Assembly (NCBI GenBank): GCA_016873225.1
Contig: VGXS01000005.1
Location: 62,001-126,000, forward strand
Length of the DNA: 64,000 nt
DNA from: Planctomycetota bacterium
GTDB lineage: Bacteria > Planctomycetota > Planctomycetia > Gemmatales > Gemmataceae
Direction: 5' to 3'
Shown here: positions 56,267 to 64,000 of the stretch, piece after piece
How positions within the stretch are numbered: position 1 is the first letter of the stretch
Layout of the letters: each line of letters opens with the position of its first letter
Position numbers and translations under genes: made by a program
The notes under the pieces: model-generated
What the model was told of the DNA's origin: nothing
The model's input: only the letters and a program-made list of their open reading frames with translations
The model's database searches: none

Positions 56267-58617
56267 CGGGAAAACTCCGCCGCGAGTTGGGCGCGCCACG
56301 GCGCCTCGGCGCCCCTGGCCGGGGGGCGGGGAACCAGCCGCGAGGTCCAGTCGGCGCCGAGGTCGCCCGCGTCGGCGTGGTGGCGGGCGATGATGCCCGC
56401 GGCCAGGGCGGCCCCCGATTCCGACGGTGCGTCGAGCCAGGCATGGACCACGCCGCAGAAGGCGATGGCCATGGCCCGGGCTCCCGGTTCCCGGGCGACG
56501 GCCCCGGCCAGGGCGAACGCGCGGTCGGGCGTGGTCTTGAACGAGATGTCCGGGCAACCGGCGCGGGGGGCGGCCTCGCCCCGGCGCGCCTCGAGGCCCA
56601 GGCCGAACCGGTCGGCGAGCGACGCCACGCGGCGCTCGAACACCGGCCATTCCGCCGGCGGGCAGTTCACCGCGGCGCGCAGGGTGGCCAGGCCGTCGGG
56701 CCCGGGCAGGTAGTCGAGCGAGTCGAACCAGTCGACCCAGCAGGAGGACTCGAGGCCGGCGCAGGCGGAGGCGACGGCCGATTCGGGGCCCCGCAGCAGG
56801 AAGTGCCCGTCGAGGCCGGTGTGGGGCCTGAGCCTGATGACGAAGTCGGCCGGTTCGCCGTAGTCGCCGGGGGAATGCAGCAGGAAGCGGAGCAGGTCGT
56901 AGCCGGTGGTGGACTTGGCGACGCGTTCGCCCGCGCGGATGGTCTCGCCCGTGGGCAGCCTCCAGTTCATGCCGATGATGTTGTCGCAGAGGGCGCCGAA
57001 GCGGGATGAGGCGGGGGCGTGGGTGGTGGAGGCGACCTGGGCGGAAAGCGGGGCGAAGTCGTCCACCAGGAGCGGGAAGCGGAAGCGGGCGGGCGCGGCC
57101 AGTCCGGCGAGTTCGGCGGGGGTGATGCCGGCGGGCACGCAGGCGGTGCCGTCGACGGCGTCGAAGTAGCGGGAGAAAAGGCGGGGGTCGGGGGGAGGGG
57201 CGGCGGGTTCCTCGCCGCCGCCGCCGAAGCGCCTGGAGGCGAACACCTTGAGCGGGTTGAGGCGGTGCTCGGCATTGAAGATTTTGGGGATGGCCAGTTG
57301 CAGGCGGAGGGCGGCGCCGGAGAACACCATCGGCATGCAGCAGGTCTTGTCGTTGCCGATGCCGTGCTCGCCGGAGAGGGTGCCGCCGGCGTCGATGACG
57401 CGCTTCATGAGGCGCTTGCTGATCTCCTCCACCTTGTGGACATCGCCCGGCTTTTTCGAATCGAACAGGAAGTTCGGGTGCAGGTTGCCGTCGCCGGCGT
57501 GGAACACATTGACGGCGGGGAGTCCGGCGGCGTCGGCCTCGTCGTAGACGAGCTGCAGGATGTCGGCGAGCGCCGAGCGGGGAATGACGGCGTCCTGCAC
57601 GAGGAAGTCGGGGCTGATCTGTCCCATGAGTCCGCCGGCGACCTTGCGCGCCTTCCACAGGCCCTTGCGGGTGGCCTCGTCGTCGCTCGACTCCACGCCG
57701 GTGGCGCCCGCGGCGCGCAGGATTTCGGCCACCGCCGGGGCGCGCGTGTCGGCCAGTTCGGCGGGGCCGTCGATCTCGGTGACGATGAGGAACGAGTCCT
57801 TGGGCAGGCCCACGGCCATGGGGCTGTTCTCCACCATGGCCACGCAGCGGGGGTCCATCAGTTCGATGGCGACGGGGAACGACGAGTCGAGGGCCAGGGC
57901 CTGCACGGCGCGCTCGGCTGAGCGGAGGTCGGGGAAGGTGGCGCGGTAGGTCCAGCATTTTTCCGGCCGGGGCAAAAGCCTGAGCCAGAAGCGGGTGAAC
58001 GCGGCGAGGGTGCCCTCGGAGCCGACCATGAGCCGCTTCCAGTCGTCGCGCCAGGCGCCCCGGCCGCCGGCGGGCCCGCCGAAGCGGCAGACCTCGCCGT
58101 CGAGCGTGACGGCCTCGACACCCAGCACATAGTGGCTGGTGACGCCGTGGCGGAAACAGTGGGCCCCCCCGGCGTTCATGGCGACATTGCCGCCCAGGGT
58201 GCAGACGGGGCCGCTGGAGGGGTCGGGGGGGTAGAACAGGCCCGTGGGGGCGAGGACCTCGTCGAGGCGGTTGAGCGGCACGCCGCATTCCACCTCGCAC
58301 CAGAAGCCCGCGGGGCTCACCTGGCGGACGGCTCGCAGCGCGGAGGTGTGGGCGATCACGCCGCCCTGCGCGGCGACCGGCCCGCCGGAAAGCGAGGTGC
58401 CGGCCCCCCGCAGCGTGACCGGCACGCCGAGCGACTTCGCCTGCCGCATGAGCGCGGCCAACTCGGCGGCGTCGGCGGGAATGACGACGGCGTCGGGGGG
58501 GAATGTCTTGTAGCCCAGGCCGTCGGCGTCGTAGCCGGCCAACTGGGCGCGGGCGGTGAGCACGCGGCCCCGGCGGACGATCTGGCGCAGCTTGCGGTGC
58601 AGGGCCTCGGTGGTCAT
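56263..58617 (-). CDS. glcD: Glycolate oxidase FAD-binding subunit, GlcD-GlcE fusion
   Basis: [81 protein letters not shown]...[10 protein letters not shown]...[14 protein letters not shown], followed by a GlcE-like half ([36 protein letters not shown]). Confidence 0.9.
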   Translation of the reverse strand: MTTEALHRKLRQIVRRGRVLTARAQLAGYDADGLGYKTFPPDAVVIPADAAELAALMRQAKSLGVPVTLRGAGTSLSGGPVAAQGGVIAHTSALRAVRQVSPAGFWCEVECGVPLNRLDEVLAPTGLFYPPDPSSGPVCTLGGNVAMNAGGAHCFRHGVTSHYVLGVEAVTLDGEVCRFGGPAGGRGAWRDDWKRLMVGSEGTLAAFTRFWLRLLPRPEKCWTYRATFPDLRSAERAVQALALDSSFPVAIELMDPRCVAMVENSPMAVGLPKDSFLIVTEIDGPAELADTRAPAVAEILRAAGATGVESSDDEATRKGLWKARKVAGGLMGQISPDFLVQDAVIPRSALADILQLVYDEADAAGLPAVNVFHAGDGNLHPNFLFDSKKPGDVHKVEEISKRLMKRVIDAGGTLSGEHGIGNDKTCCMPMVFSGAALRLQLAIPKIFNAEHRLNPLKVFASRRFGGGGEEPAAPPPDPRLFSRYFDAVDGTACVPAGITPAELAGLAAPARFRFPLLVDDFAPLSAQVASTTHAPASSRFGALCDNIIGMNWRLPTGETIRAGERVAKSTTGYDLLRFLLHSPGDYGEPADFVIRLRPHTGLDGHFLLRGPESAVASACAGLESSCWVDWFDSLDYLPGPDGLATLRAAVNCPPAEWPVFERRVASLADRFGLGLEARRGEAAPRAGCPDISFKTTPDRAFALAGAVAREPGARAMAIAFCGVVHAWLDAPSESGAALAAGIIARHHADAGDLGADWTSRLVPRPPARGAEAPWRAQLAAEFSR

Positions 58618-59969
58618 TTCGCCGGCTCGCTGGGGGCCGATTTCAGCCCCAGGGTGTTGACGGCGATGACGCGGTAGGCGTGCTTCCGGCCCGGCTCGGC
58701 GCCGGTGTCGACGAACCTGAGCGGGATCAGCGGCATGGCGGGGGTGTCGCTGTACTGGAGGTTCTGGAACAGCGGCCGGCCGAACGGGTTCTTGGCCTTC
58801 TCGGCGAGGTTGGCGATCTCCTTGCCGTCGCGTTCGATGATGAACCCGGCGAGTCCGCTTTCGAGGTCGGCGTCGGCGTTCCAGGTGAGTTCGTCGCCCT
58901 TGAGCGCGAGGCCGGTGGGCGCCGGCGGCGGGGTGGTGTCGGTCACCTTGGTGTCCTTGACATATTCGGCCCAGGCCTTGGCGGTTTTGGCGTCGGGGAG
59001 CCAGCCGGCCTTGAGCGGATCGCCCTTGAAGCGCTTGGCGTCGGCGGCCTCCGCGCCGGTGATGGGCGCCAGCCAGGCGCCCTCGGCGGGCATGGGGCGC
59101 AGCGGGTCGCCGGCCTTGGCGGGCAGACGCGCGGCCAGGCAGGCGTCGAGCCAGGCGATGGCCATGTAGCGTTGGTTGCCGCACTCGTGGCTGGTGAGGG
59201 GATCGACGGCGACGCCGACAAGGCCGCCCTTGCCGCGCACCTCGTTGAAGAAGGCCGCGTTGGCGGGCCAGACGCCCGCGAAGCGGCCGTCCTTGACGGT
59301 CACCCCCTCCTTGGTGCCGGGGTTGCACATGAGGGGCACCTTGAGCGCGGTGGCGGGAACCTCGTGGGCCTTGATGGTTCCCCGGCCGGGGTCGGCCTTG
59401 AGCAGCGGCACGCCCGAGCGGAGCCAGGCGGCGGCGACGCGGTCGGGGTGGGTGAGCGCCATGCCGCCGGCCCAGTGGCCACCGCCGCTGTGGCCCCACA
59501 GCGCCCAAGGAACCACGGCCAGCTCGGGGTGGCCCGACTTGGCGCCGAGTTCGGCGAGGCCCTTCTTGAACGCCTCGGCCGAGCCGTTGCGCGGGTCGCA
59601 CCACATCTGGCAGTCGGCCTTGTCGGGCTGCTCGTAGGCGGGCGACAGGAGCGCGCAGCCGTGCTTTCGCGCCAGCGCCTGCCAGTGCAGGTCCCAGGCG
59701 CCGGTGAGGCCCGACTTGCACGATCCCTCGCCGCAGCCGTGCTGGTGGACGACGACGCCCCTGAGGGTTTTCACCCCTTGGGGGATCCAGATGGTGTAGT
59801 TCACGGCGTAGGGCAGCTCGCCCGGCTTGGCCGAGCCCTCGAACCGCGCGCGGTGGTAGGGCGGCTCGGCGGCCGGGAAGACATCGTAGGGGGCCTTCTG
59901 GGCGCGGGCCGCGGCGGCGGCGGAAAGCAGGACGGCCGCCGCGAGGGCGGGGGCAAGCCATGGCTTCAT
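58614..59969 (-). CDS. Secreted alpha/beta hydrolase-like protein
   Basis: Signal [40 protein letters not shown]...[32 protein letters not shown]. Confidence 0.75.
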   Translation of the reverse strand: MKPWLAPALAAAVLLSAAAAARAQKAPYDVFPAAEPPYHRARFEGSAKPGELPYAVNYTIWIPQGVKTLRGVVVHQHGCGEGSCKSGLTGAWDLHWQALARKHGCALLSPAYEQPDKADCQMWCDPRNGSAEAFKKGLAELGAKSGHPELAVVPWALWGHSGGGHWAGGMALTHPDRVAAAWLRSGVPLLKADPGRGTIKAHEVPATALKVPLMCNPGTKEGVTVKDGRFAGVWPANAAFFNEVRGKGGLVGVAVDPLTSHECGNQRYMAIAWLDACLAARLPAKAGDPLRPMPAEGAWLAPITGAEAADAKRFKGDPLKAGWLPDAKTAKAWAEYVKDTKVTDTTPPPAPTGLALKGDELTWNADADLESGLAGFIIERDGKEIANLAEKAKNPFGRPLFQNLQYSDTPAMPLIPLRFVDTGAEPGRKHAYRVIAVNTLGLKSAPSEPAK

Positions 59970-60096
59970 GGGGAGGGAACCTCGTCGGGGCGGTGGTTGG
60001 ATGGTAATTACAGTTTATCCGCTCCGGGCGCCGGCATCCAGACGGCGGCCTCCCGGCGGGCGGCGATCGCGCCGTTTTCCCGGGAGGAGTCGGCCC

Positions 60097-60939
60097 ATGG
60101 GCGTGTTGGTGGCGTTGCTGGTGGCGTTCGGTCAGGATTCCGTGAGCATGCCGCTGGCCGGCCGGAAGGTGCCGTACCCGGCGCGCACTCGCGCGGAGGT
60201 GGAGAAGGTGCTGCGGGGGGCGCCCAAGGCCGCGGCGGAACCGGGCAGGCTGCCGCTGCTGCTGGTGGCCGGGCCCAAGGACCACGGCCCGCAGGAGCAC
60301 GACTACCCGGTCTGGCAGAAGGCGTGGGGCCGGCTGATGGCGATGGCGCCGGGCGTGGAGGTCGACACGGCCTGGGAATGGCCCAAGCCCGGCCAACTGG
60401 CCAAGGCCAGGCTCCTGGTGCTGTTCCAGCGCGGCGACTGGAACGCCACGCGCGCCGCCGACCTCGACGCGCACTTGGAAAAGGGCGGCGGGGTGGTGCT
60501 GCTGCACTGGGCCGTCGACGGCCGGGGCCAGACCGACGCGTTCGCCGAGCGGATCGGCCTGGCGGGCAAGGGTGGAAGCATCGGCTACCGGCACGGGCCG
60601 GTGACGCTGAACCTGCAGGCCGACGCGCTCGATCACCCCATCCTTCGCAACATGGCCGATTTCCGCATCCACGACGAGAGCTATTGGCGGCTGACGGGCC
60701 GGGAGGAAAATGTGCGGGTGCTGGCGCGTTCCCGGGAGGAGAACAAGGATTGGCCGCAGGCGTGGACTCGGCAGTCGGGCAAGGGGCGCGTGGTGGGGCT
60801 GATTCCCGGGCACTACAGTTGGACCTTCGACGATCCGCTGTTCCGGGTGCTGCTGCTGCGGAGCATGGCGTGGGCCGCCGGCGAGCCTGTCGACCGGCTG
60901 AACGAACTCGTCTGGCCCGGGGCCCGGCTGGCGGAGTAG
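60097..60939 (+). CDS. ThuA-like (trehalose utilisation domain) protein
   Basis: LPLLLVAGPKDHGPQEHDYPVWQKAWGRLM...GGGVVLLHWAVDG...HPILRNMADFRIHDESYWRL...VVGLIPGHYSWTFDDPLFRVLLLRSMAWAAG. Confidence 0.8.
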   Translation: MGVLVALLVAFGQDSVSMPLAGRKVPYPARTRAEVEKVLRGAPKAAAEPGRLPLLLVAGPKDHGPQEHDYPVWQKAWGRLMAMAPGVEVDTAWEWPKPGQLAKARLLVLFQRGDWNATRAADLDAHLEKGGGVVLLHWAVDGRGQTDAFAERIGLAGKGGSIGYRHGPVTLNLQADALDHPILRNMADFRIHDESYWRLTGREENVRVLARSREENKDWPQAWTRQSGKGRVVGLIPGHYSWTFDDPLFRVLLLRSMAWAAGEPVDRLNELVWPGARLAE

Positions 60940-60988
60940 CGGGGGATTGTCAACGCGCCCCGCTCTCACAGCCTTCGGATCCGCTTCG

Positions 60989-61172
60989 GGCTTCAAACGG
61001 GTGAGTTGAATTGTTGACGCTGACAGAACAAACACAAATGTGCGGTGAGTAAAACCAATAGAGCCCCGAACGCTGTCGAAGGCGGAATAAGCGGGTTTGG
61101 ATCCGGAATCGACCCGCTCACTCCGGCGCTACGCGCCTGCGTTCGGGGCTCTTTCGTTTCTGTTATGGCTCA
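60989..61172. repeat. 184-bp dispersed palindromic element, copy 2
   Basis: Aligns end to end with 23307-23490 at constant offset 37682; differences seen at cgGtgagt/cgTtgagt, atAagc/atGagc and gttTctg/gttGctg. Confidence 0.9.
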
Positions 61173-61195
61173 TGTATTTGTTCCTTGATCGACTC

Positions 61196-61296
61196 GCCCC
61201 TCACTCCGCTGGGGGCTCCTAAGCGATGAACGGATTTCAACTTAAAGGCCAGACAAAGGCTGACGATGCTTAGGAGCCCCCAGCGGAGTGAGGGGC
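61196..61296. repeat. 29-bp perfect inverted repeat with ~43-nt loop
   Basis: gcccctcactccgctgggggctcctaagc (61196-61224) and its exact reverse complement gcttaggagcccccagcggagtgaggggc (61268-61296). Confidence 0.93.
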
Positions 61297-61632
61297 CCTC
61301 GCAGGCATTCACCAGTCTTCTGCCAGTTCAGAGGTCACTCGCGGCGTTCGAGACTTGAAGGGCATGAAAGGGCTAATAGGATGGTGGCGGGTGCCGGGGT
61401 CTTGCGCGGGTCAGTTATTTGAAGTTTGCTTTAAGCTTCTGGTGATTGAGCCCCCGGCGAAGCGAGGGGCGAACCGGCCAGTCTCAAGATGGCGGGGATC
61501 CGCGGGCGTGCGGGGGTATGGCGGTGGCCCCCGGTAGCCGGCGATGCCGCTCGGGTAGAAAGGCATTTTGATTCATCATATCATGATGTTTAATGAATTA
61601 TGTTTCATATCCTCCCTGGAGCGCCGCAAGCC

Positions 61633-62073
61633 ATGCCCCCGTCATTGGTCCGATTCCGCGCATGGCGTGGGCTGGCCGCGCTGGCATTGCCCCTGGCGCT
61701 TTCGGGGTGCGGGGGCGGCGGGTTGGAGCGACAGCCAATCAAGGGCTTCGTGAAGCACGCCGGCAAGCCGATCCAGTTCGGCTCGATCCGGTTCGAGCCG
61801 GCGGAAAACCAGCCGGCTGGAACCAGCGGGTCGATCAGGAACGGCGAATACAGGATCGAGCGGAGCGCCGGAGTCACCGAGGGCCGCTACAAGGTCTGGG
61901 TGCAGGCATTCGACAGGTCGGGCGAGACGCCTCCGGGGGCGATGCCGGGGTCGGAGGGCCCGCCTCCAAGGGACATCCTCCCGGAGCGCTACATGAAAGC
62001 TCCGGCCGAGGAGGTGGCCATCCGCAAGGTGTCCGACGCCAGTCCAAACCAGGTGGACCTGGACCTGAAGTGA
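61633..62073 (+). CDS. Small lipoprotein (carboxypeptidase regulatory-like)
   Basis: MPPSLVRFRAWRGLAALALPLALSGCGGGGLERQPIKGFVKHAGKPIQFGSIRFEPAE. Confidence 0.75.
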   Translation: MPPSLVRFRAWRGLAALALPLALSGCGGGGLERQPIKGFVKHAGKPIQFGSIRFEPAENQPAGTSGSIRNGEYRIERSAGVTEGRYKVWVQAFDRSGETPPGAMPGSEGPPPRDILPERYMKAPAEEVAIRKVSDASPNQVDLDLK

Positions 62074-62102
62074 GCTTGTTTCCCTAATTTCGGAGTCGTG
62101 TC

Positions 62103-63020
62103 ATGACATCATCAAGTCGGCGGGCCGGTTTCACCCTCATCGAGCTCCTCGTGGTGATCGCCATCATCGCGGTGTTGATCGGCCTGCTGGTTCCCGCGGT
62201 GCAGAAGGTGCGCGAGGCGGCGAACCGGATGAGCTGCAGCAACAACCTCAAGCAGATCGCCACGGGCATGCACAACCTGCACCAGACGGAGGGATCGCTG
62301 CCCGCCAGCGACTACAACACCGGTGGCGACTGGGGCACCTGGCAGGTGGCCATTTTGCCGTTCATCGAGCAGGAGGCGATGTACAAGCTCTACACCGGCT
62401 TCAAGACCGGCCCGACGACCTACGGCGCCGCCCCCAACACCACGAATGTCACGACCAAGCTGATCAAGACCCTGCAGTGCGGCAGCGACGCCAGCGCCGG
62501 CAACAACATCGCTCCCAACTTCGCGAGCATGACCAAGCACAACTATGTCGTCAACGCCGGCAACACGGTGCGGTTGCAATCCACCTTCAGCGGCGTGGCG
62601 TTCGGCGGGGCGCCGTTCATGCGCAATGGCGCCACCCAAAGGCTCACCGACATCCTTGACGGCACATCCAACACGCTCATGGCCTCCGAGACCATCATCG
62701 GCGTCAATCGCTCCAGCACGGCCAGCGACCTCCGGGGCTTCTCCTGGTGGGGGCCGGGCGCCGTGTTCCACGGGTTCAACACGCCCAACAGCCCGTCTCC
62801 CGACTTCCACCAGTTTGCCAGCTACTGCAACAACCTGCCGCAGCAGGGCCTGCCGTGCGCGGTGAACACGAATGTGCAGTTGGCCGCGCGCAGCAGGCAT
62901 TCCGGAGGCGTGAACGCCGCGATGTGCGACGCGAGCGTGCGCTTCTTCACCAACGGCGTCACGCAGGCTTCGTGGCGCGCCTTCTCCACATCAAACGGCG
63001 GCGAGGCGGTCTCGAACTGA
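62103..63020 (+). CDS. DUF1559 domain-containing prepilin-like protein
   Basis: [58 protein letters not shown]...[21 protein letters not shown]. Confidence 0.95.
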   Translation: MTSSSRRAGFTLIELLVVIAIIAVLIGLLVPAVQKVREAANRMSCSNNLKQIATGMHNLHQTEGSLPASDYNTGGDWGTWQVAILPFIEQEAMYKLYTGFKTGPTTYGAAPNTTNVTTKLIKTLQCGSDASAGNNIAPNFASMTKHNYVVNAGNTVRLQSTFSGVAFGGAPFMRNGATQRLTDILDGTSNTLMASETIIGVNRSSTASDLRGFSWWGPGAVFHGFNTPNSPSPDFHQFASYCNNLPQQGLPCAVNTNVQLAARSRHSGGVNAAMCDASVRFFTNGVTQASWRAFSTSNGGEAVSN

Positions 63021-63035
63021 CCTCATGCGGGCCCG

Positions 63036-63668
63036 TCAGAAGTTCCACCAGGGAAAGAACAGGAACAAAAACACCCAGAGGGCCGAGGCGCAGGTCGAGA
63101 CGCTCAGGTAGATGGCCAGGCCCAGGGCCAGCTTGCCGGCGATCGACAGCGGCGCGGGTTCGGGCGGGTTGAGCCGCTCCAGCAGCGCCAGCACCGGCGC
63201 CGTGGCGAGCCCGTAAAGGGCCGCCGCCGCCGTCATCGACGCCCACAGCCCCCACGGCGGCCCGGCGATGCCCGCCTGCCCGACGGCCAGCACCCCCGCC
63301 AACCAGCCAGCCGTGGCGGCCACCACCCACAGTTCCGCCAGCACGGGCCAGCGCCGTTTCACCAGCGCGTACTGAGCCAGGCCGCTGGTGAGGCCGGGCG
63401 CCAGCAGGAACCACCACGAGAGCATGACGCTGGCCACCAGGCCCAGCGCCGTGGCCGGTATCCACAGCATGCCCAGCCGCGACCCCATGCCGAACCAGCG
63501 CGCCATCACGGCCCACTGGATGAGGCCCACCATGGCGCCCGTGGCGGGGTAAATGATGGCGATGGTCCAGTCGGAGGCGGCGGGCAGGACGGCCCCCAGC
63601 GCGAACGACACCGATGGCGCCACCCAGGCGGCCACAAGGTTGGCGCCGATCCACACCGCGTACCGCAT
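63036..63668 (-). CDS. Multi-spanning membrane protein of unknown function
   Basis: Hydrophobic ORF MRYAVWIGANLVAAWVAPSVSFALGAVLPAASDWTIAIIYPATGAMVGLIQWAVMA... Confidence 0.65.
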   Translation of the reverse strand: MRYAVWIGANLVAAWVAPSVSFALGAVLPAASDWTIAIIYPATGAMVGLIQWAVMARWFGMGSRLGMLWIPATALGLVASVMLSWWFLLAPGLTSGLAQYALVKRRWPVLAELWVVAATAGWLAGVLAVGQAGIAGPPWGLWASMTAAAALYGLATAPVLALLERLNPPEPAPLSIAGKLALGLAIYLSVSTCASALWVFLFLFFPWWNF

Positions 63669-63733
63669 GGTTTCCCCTCCCCGGGCCCGGGTGGATGATA
63701 CCCGGCGGGCCGGCGGGAGCCTATGAATGGGGC

Positions 63734-64000
63734 ATGACCCGCACGATCGACCGCGACGCCATCGCCCGCCTGCTGGCCGGCTGCTTCACCGGTTCCCCCG
63801 GGCCGGGCGTGGTGCCCGGCGGCCGCACCGAGGCGCTGAGGCTGCTGGAGGCGTACGACCCCTCCGGCTACGGGCGTGGCCGCAACCACCTGCAAGGCCC
63901 CGTCTCGCGGCTGAGCCCGTACCTGCGGCACGGCATGGTCTCGGCGGTGGAGGTGCGCGACCGGCTGCGCGAGCGGTTCGGCGCCGACCCGGCCCGCCTC
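63734..64000 (+). CDS. Photolyase/cryptochrome-like FAD-binding domain protein, partial at window end
   Basis: MTRTIDRDAIARLLAGCFTGSPGPGVVPGGRTEALRLLEAYDPSGYGRGRNHLQGPVSRLSPYLRHGMVSAVEVRDRLRERFGADPARL; FAD-domain motif (Y-x-R-x-R-N-x-L...S-x-LSPYLRHG) begins near residue 45. Confidence 0.7.
   Translation, partial: MTRTIDRDAIARLLAGCFTGSPGPGVVPGGRTEALRLLEAYDPSGYGRGRNHLQGPVSRLSPYLRHGMVSAVEVRDRLRERFGADPARL

Noticed and set aside
55052-58300. 1082-aa minus-strand ORF
   Set aside because: Only the C-terminal part from 56266 is GlcF; upstream residues are Arg/Pro-rich out-of-frame translation of the glcD gene.
56263-61035. 1590-aa minus-strand ORF
   Set aside because: Only 56263-58617 is a real gene (GlcDE fusion). 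The rest reads across the hydrolase and ThuA genes in a wrong frame, and the N-terminal MFVLSASTIQLTRLKP comes from the 184-bp non-coding element.

Overview
GC-rich bacterial chromosome window that looks like a Planctomycetota (Gemmata/Isosphaera-type) genome. The call rests on DUF1549/DUF1553 + DUF1501 cytochrome operons, DUF1559 prepilin-like proteins, HYExAFE and TIGR03032 families, giant secreted repeat proteins with an N-terminal 'LExRLxPA' motif, and a reduced mraZ-rsmH cluster. About 45 protein genes, one tRNA-Gln(UUG), several terminators and several non-coding repeat families are supported by the sequence. Most notable: (1) a four-gene, ATGA-overlapping operon (24985-29877, minus) encoding a CPC-motif redoxin, a Tat-exported His-rich beta-propeller protein resembling nitrous-oxide reductase/thiocyanate dehydrogenase, an FtsX-like permease, and an ABC ATPase fused to a membrane anchor and an extra C-terminal domain; (2) an mraZ gene with a textbook triple MraZ operator (TGGGG-N5-TGGGA-N5-TGGGA), a strong terminator between mraZ and rsmH, and a membrane-anchored MraZ paralog in the ftsL position that has lost the DxxxR motifs; (3) a 113-bp tandem repeat array with stem-loops whose central segment flips orientation between units; (4) a giant repeat-protein pseudogene with three separate lesions beside its intact paralog; (5) a 184-bp dispersed palindromic element in two near-identical copies 37.7 kb apart; (6) pseudo-enzymes: a caspase-like domain without its His/Cys dyad fused to a CTP protease, and an S2P-like protein without HExxH. 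All calls come from reading the sequence and the ORF translations; no database search was possible.
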